Shown one piece after another: positions 25,001-36,500 of a stretch of DNA of 64,000 nt; the first letter of the stretch is position 1; each line of letters opens with the position of its first letter. This stretch comes from Phalacrocorax aristotelis. Lineage: Eukaryota; Chordata; Aves; Suliformes; Phalacrocoracidae. Both the position numbers and the translations under genes were made by a program. The notes beneath the pieces are model-generated. The model searched no databases, was not told where the DNA came from, and was given only the letters and a program-made list of their open reading frames with translations. Location of the stretch: assembly GCF_949628215.1 (NCBI RefSeq), contig NC_134288.1, positions 4,154,001 through 4,218,000 of the forward strand, read 5' to 3'.

Positions 25001-28000
25001 TATATGTCATCTATATGATATACCTTGTGTAGCAGCAATATAGTAGTTTTAGGTTGGAAGCAAAAATGAAAAGGCAAAAAGGAGATAAATGCTGGAGAGA
25101 AGTGACTCCTCCAGATCTATACTGCATCTCCGTCTGGTTCACGTCACACCACAGAAAGGTGTCAGCTGGGAGCAGGCTGCATTCGTTGCCACTTGGGCTC
25201 CTGTGCAAGCCCGAGCCTGAGCCCGGACCGTCCCAGCGTGGCTGCTGGTGGTGCCCCCCTTCCTCCCCTATCCCCCCAAAAATTCCCTTTTCCCAAATAC
25301 AAGGGAAATCCCCACAGCAGCTCCAAACCTGCCTCCCTCCGGTCCCACACCCCTTTGGCAGCTGGTACCAGTGCAGTTACACGCTTCTGCACACAGTCCT
25401 TGTCTCCCGCTTCGAGAAACAAGCTCACCTCTGTTCTGACCTTTACCTAACAGCAGGACATCCTTGCTCAGTGACAAGTTTCAGTGAATTTGTTTTACAC
25501 AGTCATAAACTAGGGAATAAAATGTCTCTGCCACCTCTCTGTGTTTTCATAGAGCCACAGGAGGGTTTTCTCACTGCTTCTGTCCAGCCGTAAACTCAGC
25601 CCTTCTTATCACGTTTGCCGTGCAAACGTAAAAGGTGGGGGATTCTCCCAGACATACAAGCTTCTTAAACATCAGGGTCAAAATCCTATCAGTGCTGGAG
25701 CTGATAATCAAACTTCCCACCCCTTTCCCACCAGGCATAAGGCTGAATAACCCTTCTTGTCCCATTTTCTTTTCTTCTATCTTTGCAAGCTCTCCAAGAA
25801 AAATAAAAGAGGCAGTCCCTCTGCAGACATCCCTGACCGTCGTGATGTAAGGGGCTGACAGCAGACAGACGCACACCTCTGCCCTGCCCGCACCAACGGC
25901 TGCGTACCTGCTCCCTGGCTGTAGGGATGGGGCGAATTAATGTAAAAGGGAAATGCTGCCTGTCCCCTACTCACCTGTCTGTATTCTCAGACACCAATCA
26001 TCTGATCATCTCTAAATCTTCCTGGTAAAAAATATCAAAGCCACAATGCCTATGGGAAAATCCTAGCTCAGATCAAGAAAATCAAACCTCATTCACGCAA
26101 ATGTGGCAGCTTTGGACTTTATTGATGTCATGTAATGTGGGTGCCATAAATCCCCACACTAAAAACCAAGACACACTGATGCTAATTCAGTTTTATTTTT
26201 GCTTTCTCACTTGTCAAAATCTCAGCAGTAAGCCAGACTTGCATAAAATATTCAAACTCTATACAGAGTGAATTCTTTGTGAAGACAGTGCAAACAGCTT
26301 CTGCACGACCCTGTTTAGAAGATATCTGTTTAGAACGAGAGCCTTCGCTGCATTAATTCTCTGGTTGCTGCGTATCTAGAGTTTCTGCAATTATGTAGTT
26401 AGTTAAGTTAGTTAGTGAAAGAAAATCAATATGATGTTTAAAGAGAACCAGCTGGAGCCAGGAAAGCTGCGTGGTGGAGTGATGCCGCGTCACCCCTCCC
26501 TTCCTCATCTTTTGCTGTTGTTTCTGCTGTCTTGGTGGGACATATCTGTTGGTGCTCCCTGCCTGAGAGAGCAGGGCTGTGCAGCACTGGGACGCCTCGC
26601 CAGTCACAGCTAGGCAGCTGGGAGTCCAGCTCTTTCTTTTGTAAATTGCAGCATGGCTTAATATCATGGCACCAAAGGGAAGACCAGAAACCAGGCAGCC
26701 TGTGAGTTGTCTGTGTCTTACATTTGGCTGTATTTCTTTTCTCTTTTATTATGTTAGTCAGGTGCTAAACAAATAAAATCAATTCCGAACTTATAAAAAG
26801 CAATTGGAAATGTCTAGTCTTTTATAGTGAAATCTCGACTGCAGCAGCCCACAGCACTTGGAGAAAAATCAATCATCGTTTCCATCCTGCTCTGCGTGCT
26901 ACTAAAATTAAGAATTGATGTTCAGCTGCAAAGGAAAATTATTTCAAGAGAACCACCTTAGCAACAGTTTTCAGTGTTCATAAAACTCCTGTTTACGGTT
27001 CTTCTCATAACAGACGAACTCCTACATTCCACCATGAATTATAAATATTAATGGGCGATCCTGATTTACATACAGTTTCCATCTTAATGGGCATCAAAAT
27101 TGCAAGCAGGGCAACAGCACCACTTATGGTAATAGCAAGTAGTAAACAAGTCCTCAGCCTGAAGATGTCATAAACCAAAGTGTTAAACACCCCTATAATT
27201 ACAGCCTTCCCCACATCCAAATGAAACTTCATATTATTTTGCCAGTGGCCTTTTCATAAAGACAGAAAGCCTGACAAGCTGGAGTGAGGCATCTGAAGAA
27301 GCACTTAGCTCTGATGCAGCCTAAATATTTTAGTAACATGTTCTGTCCATTTGAAAGCACTGCTCCCTGCATCTTCTTTGATTTATTGCATCAAAGCCCA
27401 CGTAACTTGTATGACATTATGTGCGCACCACATAAATATTCCTTTAGTATATGCCACAGCCATATGCCACAGCCACACCACCCTTTCCCCCAGATACTTT
27501 CCATCCCGCCAGCAGTATTTGTGTTTATTAACCAACATGCGGGTGATTGCTACACCACCACCTAGAAGCAGGGGTTGAGCAGCAGCAGCCTCCCGTGCCC
27601 TCTGACACCCCGAGCTGCGGCAGGGCGCGCTCCCCTCTGGCAACGGGAGCTGCTCCCACGTGGCTCTCCACTGCCAGTTTTCTCAGCCCCTCTGTGGTGG
27701 GGCTTGTGGTGGCGACAACAAAGTCACCTTCCATCAGTGGGGCTTGCAATAAAACTGTGGCTATGTCAGGAGGCAGAGCAGCAAATGCATGGGAGGAGAT
27801 AGCACCGTCTGCCTCCCAGATTTGCCCTGGGTGCTCAGCTGCCTAAAGTGCTCTCAGAAACGGCAAGGAGGGTGATGAACACTGCACCAAAGGTGGCTTT
27901 CCACAACCAGCTCAGTATTGATCCAGCTGCCTCTCCCAGCCGCTGCTCTCTTGCTCGTCACTCCCTGGAGCAGCGATTCAGTCCTATTTACACCATCCTC

Positions 28001-29087
28001 TTCTGCTCATCCCTTGTTTTGATCTTTGCTATTCACAGCCCTGGCAGGTCAAGGGACAGAAAGCTCTTTTGCGATGGACAGCTTGACTCCGTTTTAGTTA
28101 GCTACATTTTTTTTTTTCCATGAAAATATTTTAGAAGTACTTGCTGGGGTGCAGCGAGTAATTACCACACTTCAGTTAGTGCAATTAGTGCCTGTGATGT
28201 TGGCTCCACGGAATCCGCCTCCTCCATGGCCATGGTGGCAGCGTGCTCCCGCCTTCCCGGCTCTCCCTCTGATGCCACTGGAGAGACGCTGTAGGGCTCT
28301 GCCTCTGTCGTGTCCTGGTTTTCTTTCAACTCACATACTGTATCTGCTTCAAAAATACTTCAAGCAACTTTTAGGATTCAATAACTGACTTTGAAAGAGA
28401 AATTACTGTTCCAGTATATGGTAAATGACAGTGGTCTAGAACACTGTTAAATTTAAGTCTGGAAGATGAACTTTAATAAAATGCGCTTCAGTAATGTACT
28501 GTGACAGCTTTTAGTGAAATCAGCTCCAATAGTTTGACTCTCCCAGAAATGCAGAGAGATATACTCCAGCAGCCTTGAGCCATGGAATAAGAAAGCAGAG
28601 AGCTTTATGATAAATGTCCCCAGAAACGCAAATAACAGCTGCAGCAAATGAACAATACGTTGAAATTACTCAGTGGCTTTTTGTTGCCACCACAGAGCAG
28701 AGCTGTGGGCAGCCGGGCCGGTACACGAGTGTGCACTGACACCTAGTGGGATAGCCTCGGGCCAGGAGCCTTGGGCTAGAGTGGGTTTACTTTATTAAAG
28801 CACATCAACAGCCAGCCCTCCCTGATGCTAAGCATGGGACAACGAAGCGTGGGGTTATTTGTGCCCCTTCCTTTCCTGTGAGCAAGCCGCTTTAGTTTTG
28901 ATTTCTACACACTGCGCCTTTGCCAGGCAAAGGACTGCCTTAGCTCTTCTCTTCTTGTTTCCACTCTCCCTGCCAGGGTCCCACCTCACTCCCCCTCACC
29001 CATGGGCATGGATGGGGGAGAAAGGGAAGGATTTACTGTGGATCAATCAAAGTCTAATGATGCTAGCGGAGAGAGATCTCTGCCCAT

Positions 29088-29170
29088 CGCTCTGCTCCCT
29101 GCCCATGGCTGAGGGTTGGAACTAGACGATCTTAAGTCCCTTCCAACCCAAATCATTCTAGAATTCTATG
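29088..29170 (+). mobile_element. CR1 LINE 3' terminal fragment
   Basis: About 80 bp matching the CR1 3' tail: CCCATGGCTGAGGGTTGGAA, ACTAGACGATCTT, AAGTCCCTTCCAACCCAAAT, ending in ATTCTAGAATTCTATG, the typical terminal repeat. Same orientation as the copy at 29658. Confidence 0.85.
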
Positions 29171-29657
29171 TTAAAACATAACCTGCTGGTTAAACAGCAG
29201 TGTGCTAAAATTAGTGTAATCACACTGGGGGTAAAGGCTCTGAAATCTTCTGTGATGTGAGCCACAGCACTGACATGCCAGGTGCTCATTCCTCTGGCAG
29301 GGAAGCGGGCTGCGGCAGCCCGGCTGCCTCAGAGCCAGCCCCGCTGGGATGCGAGGGTGCACGCCGGCATCTGAAGCCCGCTGCCTGCCCGGAAGGGTGA
29401 CGCCACCGCACGGCTCCACGCACAGGCTCGGACACTGGCTTCTCTGAAGCGCGTCCTGATGCATCATGCAAACCTCACGGAAAGCTGGATTTGAAGAGGA
29501 GGGAGGAAGAGCATGAGGACGATTCTAGAGGAAGGCTTACGGGCTAGGAAGCTCCCAGTCGTGTCCCAAATATTCTGGGCTATTTCCAGCCTCGTTTCCA
29601 GAGAGGAACTGTGCAGAAGCGGTACCAGGAACCATCTCCTCATCCCACAAGGGACAA
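29171..29657. other. Spacer between two CR1 copies, with a small CpG patch
   Basis: Between 29300 and 29460 CpG is noticeably denser than in the flanks (for example CGGGCTGCGGCAGCCCGGCT near 29307). No exon was recognised. Confidence 0.5.
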
Positions 29658-30045
29658 GTTGGGGTTGTTCAGCCTGGAGAAGAGAAGGCTGCGGGGAGAC
29701 CTTATTGCAGCCTTCTAATACTTAAAGGGGGACTATAGGAAGGATGGGGGCAGCCTCTTTAGCAAGGCCTGCTGTAACAGGACAAGGGGTGATGGTTTTA
29801 AACTAAAGGAAGGGAGATTTACACTGCATATAAGGAAAAGTTTTTTTACAATGAAGGTGGTGAAGCACCGGCCCAGGTTGCCCAGAGAGGTGGTGGAGGC
29901 CCCATCCCTAACGACATTGAAGGCCAGGCTGGACGGGGCTCTGAGCTACCTGGTGCAGTTGAAGATGTCCCTGCTCACTGCAGGGGGGGTTGGACTAGAT
30001 GGCCTCGAAAGGTCCCTTCCAGCCCAAACCATTCAGTGATTCTAA
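29658..30045 (+). mobile_element. CR1 LINE, 5'-truncated copy with 3' end
   Basis: Reads as the last ~390 bp of a CR1 retrotransposon in + orientation. It contains the end of the reverse-transcriptase ORF (SLEKRRLRGDLIAAF, then KVVKH.PRLPREVVEAPSL..LKARLDGAL), the GGTTGGACTAGATGGCCT and AGGTCCCTTCCAGCCCAAACC segments, and a degenerate 8-bp terminal repeat (ATTCAGTGATTCTAAG). The frame has an early TAA at 29716-29718, so it is dead. It ends about 115 bp before the EDEM2 CpG island. Confidence 0.93.
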
Positions 30046-30159
30046 GCGCCTTCCCGGGCAGCTGGGACCAGCGCTGGTAACACACCATTGCTATAAAACC
30101 ACCACAGTGTTCCTTACGTTTATTTTTCAGGTCTGAGCGCTACACCTCCAGCACTGCCA

Positions 30160-30438
30160 GCTCCCCCCGCGCCTGACAGCCCACCCAGGAGGCTCAAGCC
30201 GCCGCTCCTGTGCGGCTGTGCTCCTGACTGCAGTTACACCCCGTCCCGGCGGTGATTACGGCAGCGGGCGCCCCGCGGCAGCCCCGCAGCGGCGGCACCG
30301 CCCCTCCCGGCGCCGCTCCCCGCCGCCCCCCCTCAGCCCGCGGCGCTCCGCCGCTTCCGCCGCAATACGCATGCGCTGCCCGGCCCGCCCGCTCCCATTG
30401 GCTGGCGGCCGGGGGCGCGGCGGGTGCCGGGGGCGGCC
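30160..30438 (+). promoter_or_regulatory. EDEM2: EDEM2 CpG-island promoter and 5' UTR
   Basis: This is the upstream part of a GC- and CpG-dense block running to about 30860. No TATA box is visible. An NRF1-like site (10 of 12 consensus positions) lies at 30366-30377, an ETS-type CTTCCG at 30354-30359, and an inverted CCAAT box (ATTGG) at 30397-30401, about 40 bp before the ATG. I looked for a canonical ER stress element (CCAAT-N9-CCACG in either orientation) around that CCAAT box and did not find one. The exact transcription start cannot be read from sequence. Confidence 0.75.
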
Positions 30439-30551
30439 ATGGCGCTGCTGCGCTGCCTCGGTACCTTCCTCTGCCTGTGGGCGCTGCGGATCCCGGCCCC
30501 GCCGGCCGCCGCCGCCGCGGCCCCCCGGAGGCTGGATGTCGCTTCCTACCG
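30439..30551 (+). CDS. EDEM2: EDEM2 coding exon 1 (signal peptide)
   Basis: Encodes residues 1-37 plus two bases of the next Arg codon. The Leu/Cys-rich hydrophobic stretch and the following run of six alanines form the signal peptide and its probable cleavage region. The donor is GTGCGT at 30552. The N-terminus differs from the human one, as expected for a signal peptide. Confidence 0.93.
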
Positions 30552-33500
30552 GTGCGTGCGGGGCCGGGCGGTGGGAGCGGGCGGGGCCGAGCCGGGCCGG
30601 GGCTGAGCGGGCTGTGCTTGTGCCTCAGGGAGCGGGTGCGCGCCATGTTCTACCACGCCTACGAGCACTACCTGGACAGCGCCTTCCCCTACGACGAGCT
30701 GCGGCCGCTGACCTGCGACGGGCAGGACACCTGGGGCAGGTAGGGGCCGCCCCCCGGGACGGGGCCCGGCTGCTGGGCATCGCCCCCTCCGCCGGGCCTC
30801 ACCTCCCTTCTCTCCTCGCACAGCTTCTCCCTCACGCTGATCGACGCCCTGGACACCCTGCTAGTGAGTACGAGCTGTCACCCGGCCTTCAGCCCGCTCG
30901 CGGCCACCGTCAGCCTCCTCCCTCACGCCTGGTTCTTAGTGGCGGTGATGGAAAGCCAGTTATTAATTGACCACGGAGGTTTTGCTCCGGCCCTGGGAGG
31001 CAGGTGGCCAGAGCTCCTCACCCCTCACCCCTTCCAGCTCTGGAATGAAAATGTTTTGAAATGAGATGAAACGGTCAGGTCCTTTTTTTAGTACTCTTTG
31101 CAGTTAACGGTTTCACAAAATAGTAAAACAAAACTAGAATTAGCCCCTAACATTGAATTGCGCCTCTGTTTTCCTGTGAACTCTGAGCCTTGTTCTCTGC
31201 TGTCCCCCTCCTGCAGATCTTGGGAAATGTTTCTGAGTTCCAGCGAGTCGTCAATGTACTGCAGGAAGGGGTGGATTTTGATATTGATGTCAATGCGTCG
31301 GTCTTTGAGACTAACATTCGAGGTGAGGCGGGTTTTTCCCGTGGTGTTTATGCTGGGTATAAACATATGTTTACGTTTTACCTTTCTGTACCAGTCTCTG
31401 AACTGTCCACGGAGGTAACGCAAAGTGAACAGCGGTCAGAGTGAATTTGTAAGGCAGTGTGACAGGATGTGTAAACATACAGAAAAATCCCAAACAAATG
31501 TCACTTCCTTTTTGTCTCTGCGCATCACCTTTCTGCTTCCTGCCTCAGCACAAACAGAAGTAGACATGGCAGTTTCAGTATTCCGGTGCCAGGTTTTAAA
31601 CTTTAGAATAAACATCTTTTCCGCTGAAATGGTAGAAATTGTCTACCTACTACTTTTGGAATAAAAGTTATTGATTTCTTGTGTTAGGGTCATAAAGTTA
31701 AACTTGTCTTTTTTTCCTGAAAATCACAAAGGCCTTTGGAGCCTTGTACCCGATTGAACATCTGACTGCTTCAGTACTGCCCAACTAAAAGACACTGGCA
31801 GGAACAAAACTGTTAGTTACACTTTTTTTGTTTCTCCTGTCAAATAATGCTGAGCCAGTTTTTGCAGCACTGTAATTTCTCTGTGTTTGTGCTTATGTGA
31901 CAGTAGACAAGGCTGTGAAAAGGGCTAGTAACTCTCTGCCCCATCAGTCACACTGAAATTCCTGACATTGGCCTAGACATTTTTCTCCAAGGGATTTAAG
32001 AAGGTACGCTGTGCTACTTTACACAAACGTACGGCTATGCTGTCTGGAAGAAATGAAATGGAATTCCTCTCAGAGGTTCTTGTTCATTATGCTGTTAGCT
32101 TTCTGGTTGTCTGCAGGGTAGTGCAGCTATAGTATGGCAAGTAGGATCTGATGTTTCTAAAATAATGGAAGGTGTATATCTGTTACCTGTTGCAAGCAGG
32201 TAGGAGGAAACAAACCAGCCGCTATTCTTTTGTGGCATACTGAATTAGGCTGTTAAAGGTGAGCCATCTCACTGTTCTTCTCCATAAACACTCCCTCTGC
32301 ATCATGGTAAATACAAATAAATAGAATGGGTTTCAGATTTCATTCCTCCCCGCATTCCTTAATGGGATTCTTGCTGTGCATCTTCCAGTGGTGGGTGGCC
32401 TCCTCTCTGCTCACTTGCTGTCAAAGAAGGCTGGCATTGAAGTAGAAGCGGGCTGGCCATGCTCTGGACCACTCCTCAGGATGGCGGAAGAGGCAGCTCG
32501 CAAACTGCTGCCGGGTGAGAACTTGTCTGGTTTGTGTTGCGGTGCTGTAGTTCGTGAGGTAACTGGTGTGTTTGCTGAAGATGTGTAAACTTGCTTTACA
32601 CTGCTTGATGAGTAAACTCCTAAAACAGTCCTGTGTTCCCTGAGCTCAATGCAAGTTTAGCTTGTGGGCAAAACATTATGATATATACCAGTTGTATATA
32701 TGTGTGCCGGGTGGTGTAGGCGCTTAGCACATCCATTTGTTTGTTGCTTGTTGAGGGGAAATATGTTTACTATAAATAACAAATGAAGGCTGTGAAACAG
32801 CAATTTGTAAAAACACGAAGATCAGCTGTATCTACGCCGTTGTGGGCCGCTGCTGGGATGCGTGCCCTGATAGCATGGCGCTCTTTCCTTGCGTGGTGTG
32901 TACCCTGGGCTACCACAGTAATCGCAAGGTCGGTGTTTGCGCTTTGACCGGTGTGTTTAGTTCAATTTTGACTACCCTGCTTATGCTGTAAAAAAAGTAG
33001 GGATGCAGTCTGCTGCTCTGGGCAAGGTGGAAGAGATCTGCAGTACCTTCTCAGGACTTGTGTGTAGCTTGGAGTGCCCTCTCTGCCCCTCCCAGGGTCA
33101 CACTCTACTTCTCATTCCGTTCTTTGTAGTTACTGCGATTGCTCCCGTCCTGCTTCCTGCCTGGGTGTAGTGGAATGAGAGGCGCATGTTTGCATGACAG
33201 TCTGTCAGATGTAACAGCGAACACTCGTGTGAACCAAAAATGTTATGTTTCAGCATTTCAGACCCCAACTGGGATGCCATACGGAACAGTGAACTTGCAG
33301 CACGGAGTAAACCCTGGGGAGACCCCAGTTACCTGTACTGCTGGAATTGGTACATTTATAGTGGAATTTGCCACATTAAGCCACCTAACTGGTGACCCAG
33401 TGTTCGAGGATGTTGCCAGGAAGGCTCTGAAGGCACTATGGAAAAATCGCTCAGATATTGGACTGGTGAGTGAGGAATGGGCTTCGAATTTGCTGGGCTG

Positions 33501-36500
33501 CTTTTTGTGTAGTTTGTGGCTGCAATTCTAGGTGAAAAAAAAGCATAAACAGAGAGGCGATAGAACTAGATCAGTAACCACAGTGCTAATAACTGGGCTG
33601 AAGTCGCGTGTTTGACACAGTTCCCGAACACGTGCAGCGTTCACACCTCTGCTTTGGTGGTGCCACCCAACATCATGCCATTGTTCTGTTCCACAACAGA
33701 TGTGGTTGGGAGACAAATGCCTTCTTCTGGGTAGCAGTTTTTGTAACAGCAGCTGTAACAGATTAAGTAAAAGTTCTGTCTGATACCTGGTGGGACAATG
33801 CCCTGTGGAAGAGAACAAGAGTGTGGCAAGTGCACCAAGATACCACCAGCCCCTACAGCTTTGGTGTTTTAGGAGTAGCCAGAGCTGGAAGTGTTACCCC
33901 CATGTTCACTATCTCCTGGTCAGTCTTTCTTCAGTTAATTTCTATAGCTGCTTTTTGAACCTATATGAACTCATAGGGTTGCACATGTGAAGTGGAACAG
34001 ATTTATGCATATGCCGTATGAAGAAGCATTTCCTTTTGTTTGCTTTGGGATCTGTTTATTTTTGGTTTATACCCCTAATCCTCATTCAAAACAGAATCTG
34101 AATAGCTGGGTTTTTTCATCTTTGCTAAGCAAGTCACAATTGTGTATTTTGTTCTCCATCAGCTGAGTCTTTTTCCAGGCAGAAGAGTCCCAGGTTTGAA
34201 TGATCTATTTAAATATTAGCATGGCAGCTCTCATGCCTTTGACGTCCTTGGCCTCCACCTCTGTATCTGTCCATCTTCATCCTCCTCTACTCTTTCATAA
34301 CATCGGAATTAGGACCAGATGCATCATTTTGAAATGGTGCATCTGTACAGTAGCATAATGCTGTTTTGTTTTGGCCAGTGCAGCATTTAAATTGGAAGCA
34401 TAAAATTCCAAAGTTGTGTTTTCTACAGTTTGTACTTCTCTGATACCAATAAATGTGTTTTGTAATGGAGAAAATGCTAGTTGGAAAGGACATTGTGAAT
34501 CTGTGAAATGGACGGTCTGAAAAAAAAAAAGGTCAAGGGTTTCTTGTGTGGTGGAGGTGTAGGGATTTGTTTTAGTTACTGGTCTAAAGATAAGCTTTAC
34601 TTCCACTTTAACTTCCTCTTTCCTCCTCCCTCACTTCTTCCAGGTTGGTAACCACATTGATGTGGTAACTGCCAAGTGGGTGGCCCAAGATGCGGGCATT
34701 GGGGCTGGAGTGGACTCCTACTTTGAATACCTTGTTAAAGGAGCCATCCTCCTGCAGGACGAGGAGCTGATGTCCATGTTTCTAGGTGAGCAGTTTGTTT
34801 TCTGTGTGAAGGGTCCCAGGAACACCACCTTGACTGCACCTGTAAAAACTCAGGACTTTGGGACTGTGGAAGGAGAAGATGAAGAATCTAATAGGGTACA
34901 TTCAAGACTGTTCCTGAAGCCTTTGCCGTAATACTTCTGAACGGTTTGTGATAACAAAGAGTTACCAAAGTGAGCATCCTGAGAAGTCGCTCATTTGACA
35001 TGGCGCAAGTAAAAAAGAGTCTTCTCTCATTCTTAAGAAAGGATTTTTTTTTCTGTTGTCGGATTACCTACCCATCTGTGCTTCTTTATAGAATATAACA
35101 AAGCTATCAAAAACTACACAAAGTTTGATGACTGGTACCTCTGGGTTCAGATGTACAAAGGAACAGTGTCCATGCCTGTTTTTCAGTCCCTGGAGGCCTA
35201 CTGGCCAGGCCTGCAGGTAAGAGCTGCTGTACCAGTAGCATACGGTGATTTTGTTCATCTGTCGTGGGTTGGTCTTTAACATAAAAGTTACAAATATAAC
35301 CCTCATCTGTGCTGGTGTAAAAATACTTTTTGATCTCTGGTGAAATCCGCGGTAGCCTGAGCCTGTGGAAGGGCAGATGTTGACATCATCTGTGGGCTAT
35401 AAAAAAAGTCTCCTGTTAAGCATGATGGGAGGGCAGTTTTGTTGTAGCAAACTCCACTGACAGTGGTCTCGTAATCCAGATGGGAATATAAGGCAAAAGA
35501 TAATCACTCCTCTTTTTCCACCACCTTATAAATGCTTTATCTGTGTGAACGCTTTCCCATTGAGAGGTTTGCTTTCTCATCAGGACTTACATTTGGTCTG
35601 GGTCTTTGTTTTTCCGACTGAAATAGACTGGATGCTGTGATTGGCTAAAAGAAATGTTGACTGAAGGACGCCATCCTTTCCTTGAATAGAAATCAAAGAT
35701 TCTTCATATTATTCAGGTGTGCGGAATGTGACCCGACAGAAAAGCAGCACCTATCTCCTTAGTCCTACCTGTTCTTAAGGCATCATGCTGAAATATTACT
35801 TACTCCATTCAGACCTGCCAAACCACCCATTTCTGTCGCCATCTCTTGCTTTGACTATAGGCATGTTATTGCATCAGTTCCTGTGCTGTTTCTTCTTCAC
35901 CCAGATGTTACTTTGCTAATGGTTTCCTCTCTCCCTCAGAGCCTAATTGGGGATGTAGATAATGCCATGCGAACCTTCCTCAACTACTACACTGTCTGGA
36001 AGCAGTTTGGTGGGCTGCCTGAGTTCTACAACATTCCCCAGGGCTATACGGTGGACAAGAGAGAAGGATATCCGCTCAGGCCCGGTAAGCAGAAATGAAA
36101 TAAAAAGGAACATGGACTCCTGCCTTTGCTCTGGTGGCAAGACCAAATGTTAGCAAAACCTGCCCTCCAAAAGTTTCTCCCGAGTTTTGCTTTGCTTTAG
36201 TTCCCACCTGCATTTCACCAGTGATTTCCGTAGTCAAAGCTACACGTTTTGCTTTCTGCCATTCACAAAGGCAAGGCTACTTTTTAAAGGAGGCGAACAG
36301 TAGTGTTATTATATAAAGGGGGCGTGTTAATGAATTGGATTCACAAGGTAGGATTTGACATGCTTAAGTGTTAGACTGTCTGATATGGGATGTTTCAAAA
36401 GTAATATGAAATGTTTATGTGACTGCTTGTGTCCTTTAAATTTAGGAAGTGAAAGTGAGTATGAACAGCCCACTCTAGTTCTGTTGAGTTCCTGAAATAA

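Larger units (their letters stand above)
8291..29087. other. Large 5' intergenic region (20.8 kb), no gene recognised
   Basis: I examined both strands for exons of the genes expected next to EDEM2 (PROCR and MMP24 in mammals) and found none I could support. The region holds the T-rich tract at 12.26 kb, the degenerate AAATGTTTTGAC-like region at 12.06-12.36 kb, motif clusters at 14.59, 16.0 and 24.8 kb, small CpG-containing patches near 13.0 and 27.6 kb, and otherwise unique-looking sequence. Confidence 0.55.

Noticed and set aside
29851-30039. A 62-codon frame resembling a conserved protein (RLPREVVEAPSL)
   Set aside because: It is the tail of the CR1 reverse-transcriptase ORF in a dead, truncated copy.
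30397-30410. ER stress response element at the EDEM2 CCAAT box
   Set aside because: The inverted CCAAT is there, but no CCACG/CGTGG half at the required 9-bp spacing, so only an NF-Y site is supported.
30194-30970. Long open frames (150-250 codons) on both strands across the EDEM2 promoter
   Set aside because: Same GC-composition artefact. One of them even runs through EDEM2 exons 1-3 in the wrong frame.
34786-34931. Possible intron 7 retention giving an alternative EDEM2 end
   Set aside because: The frame stays open for about 50 codons past the exon 7 donor, but the residues do not match EDEM2 and the true continuation is exon 8.
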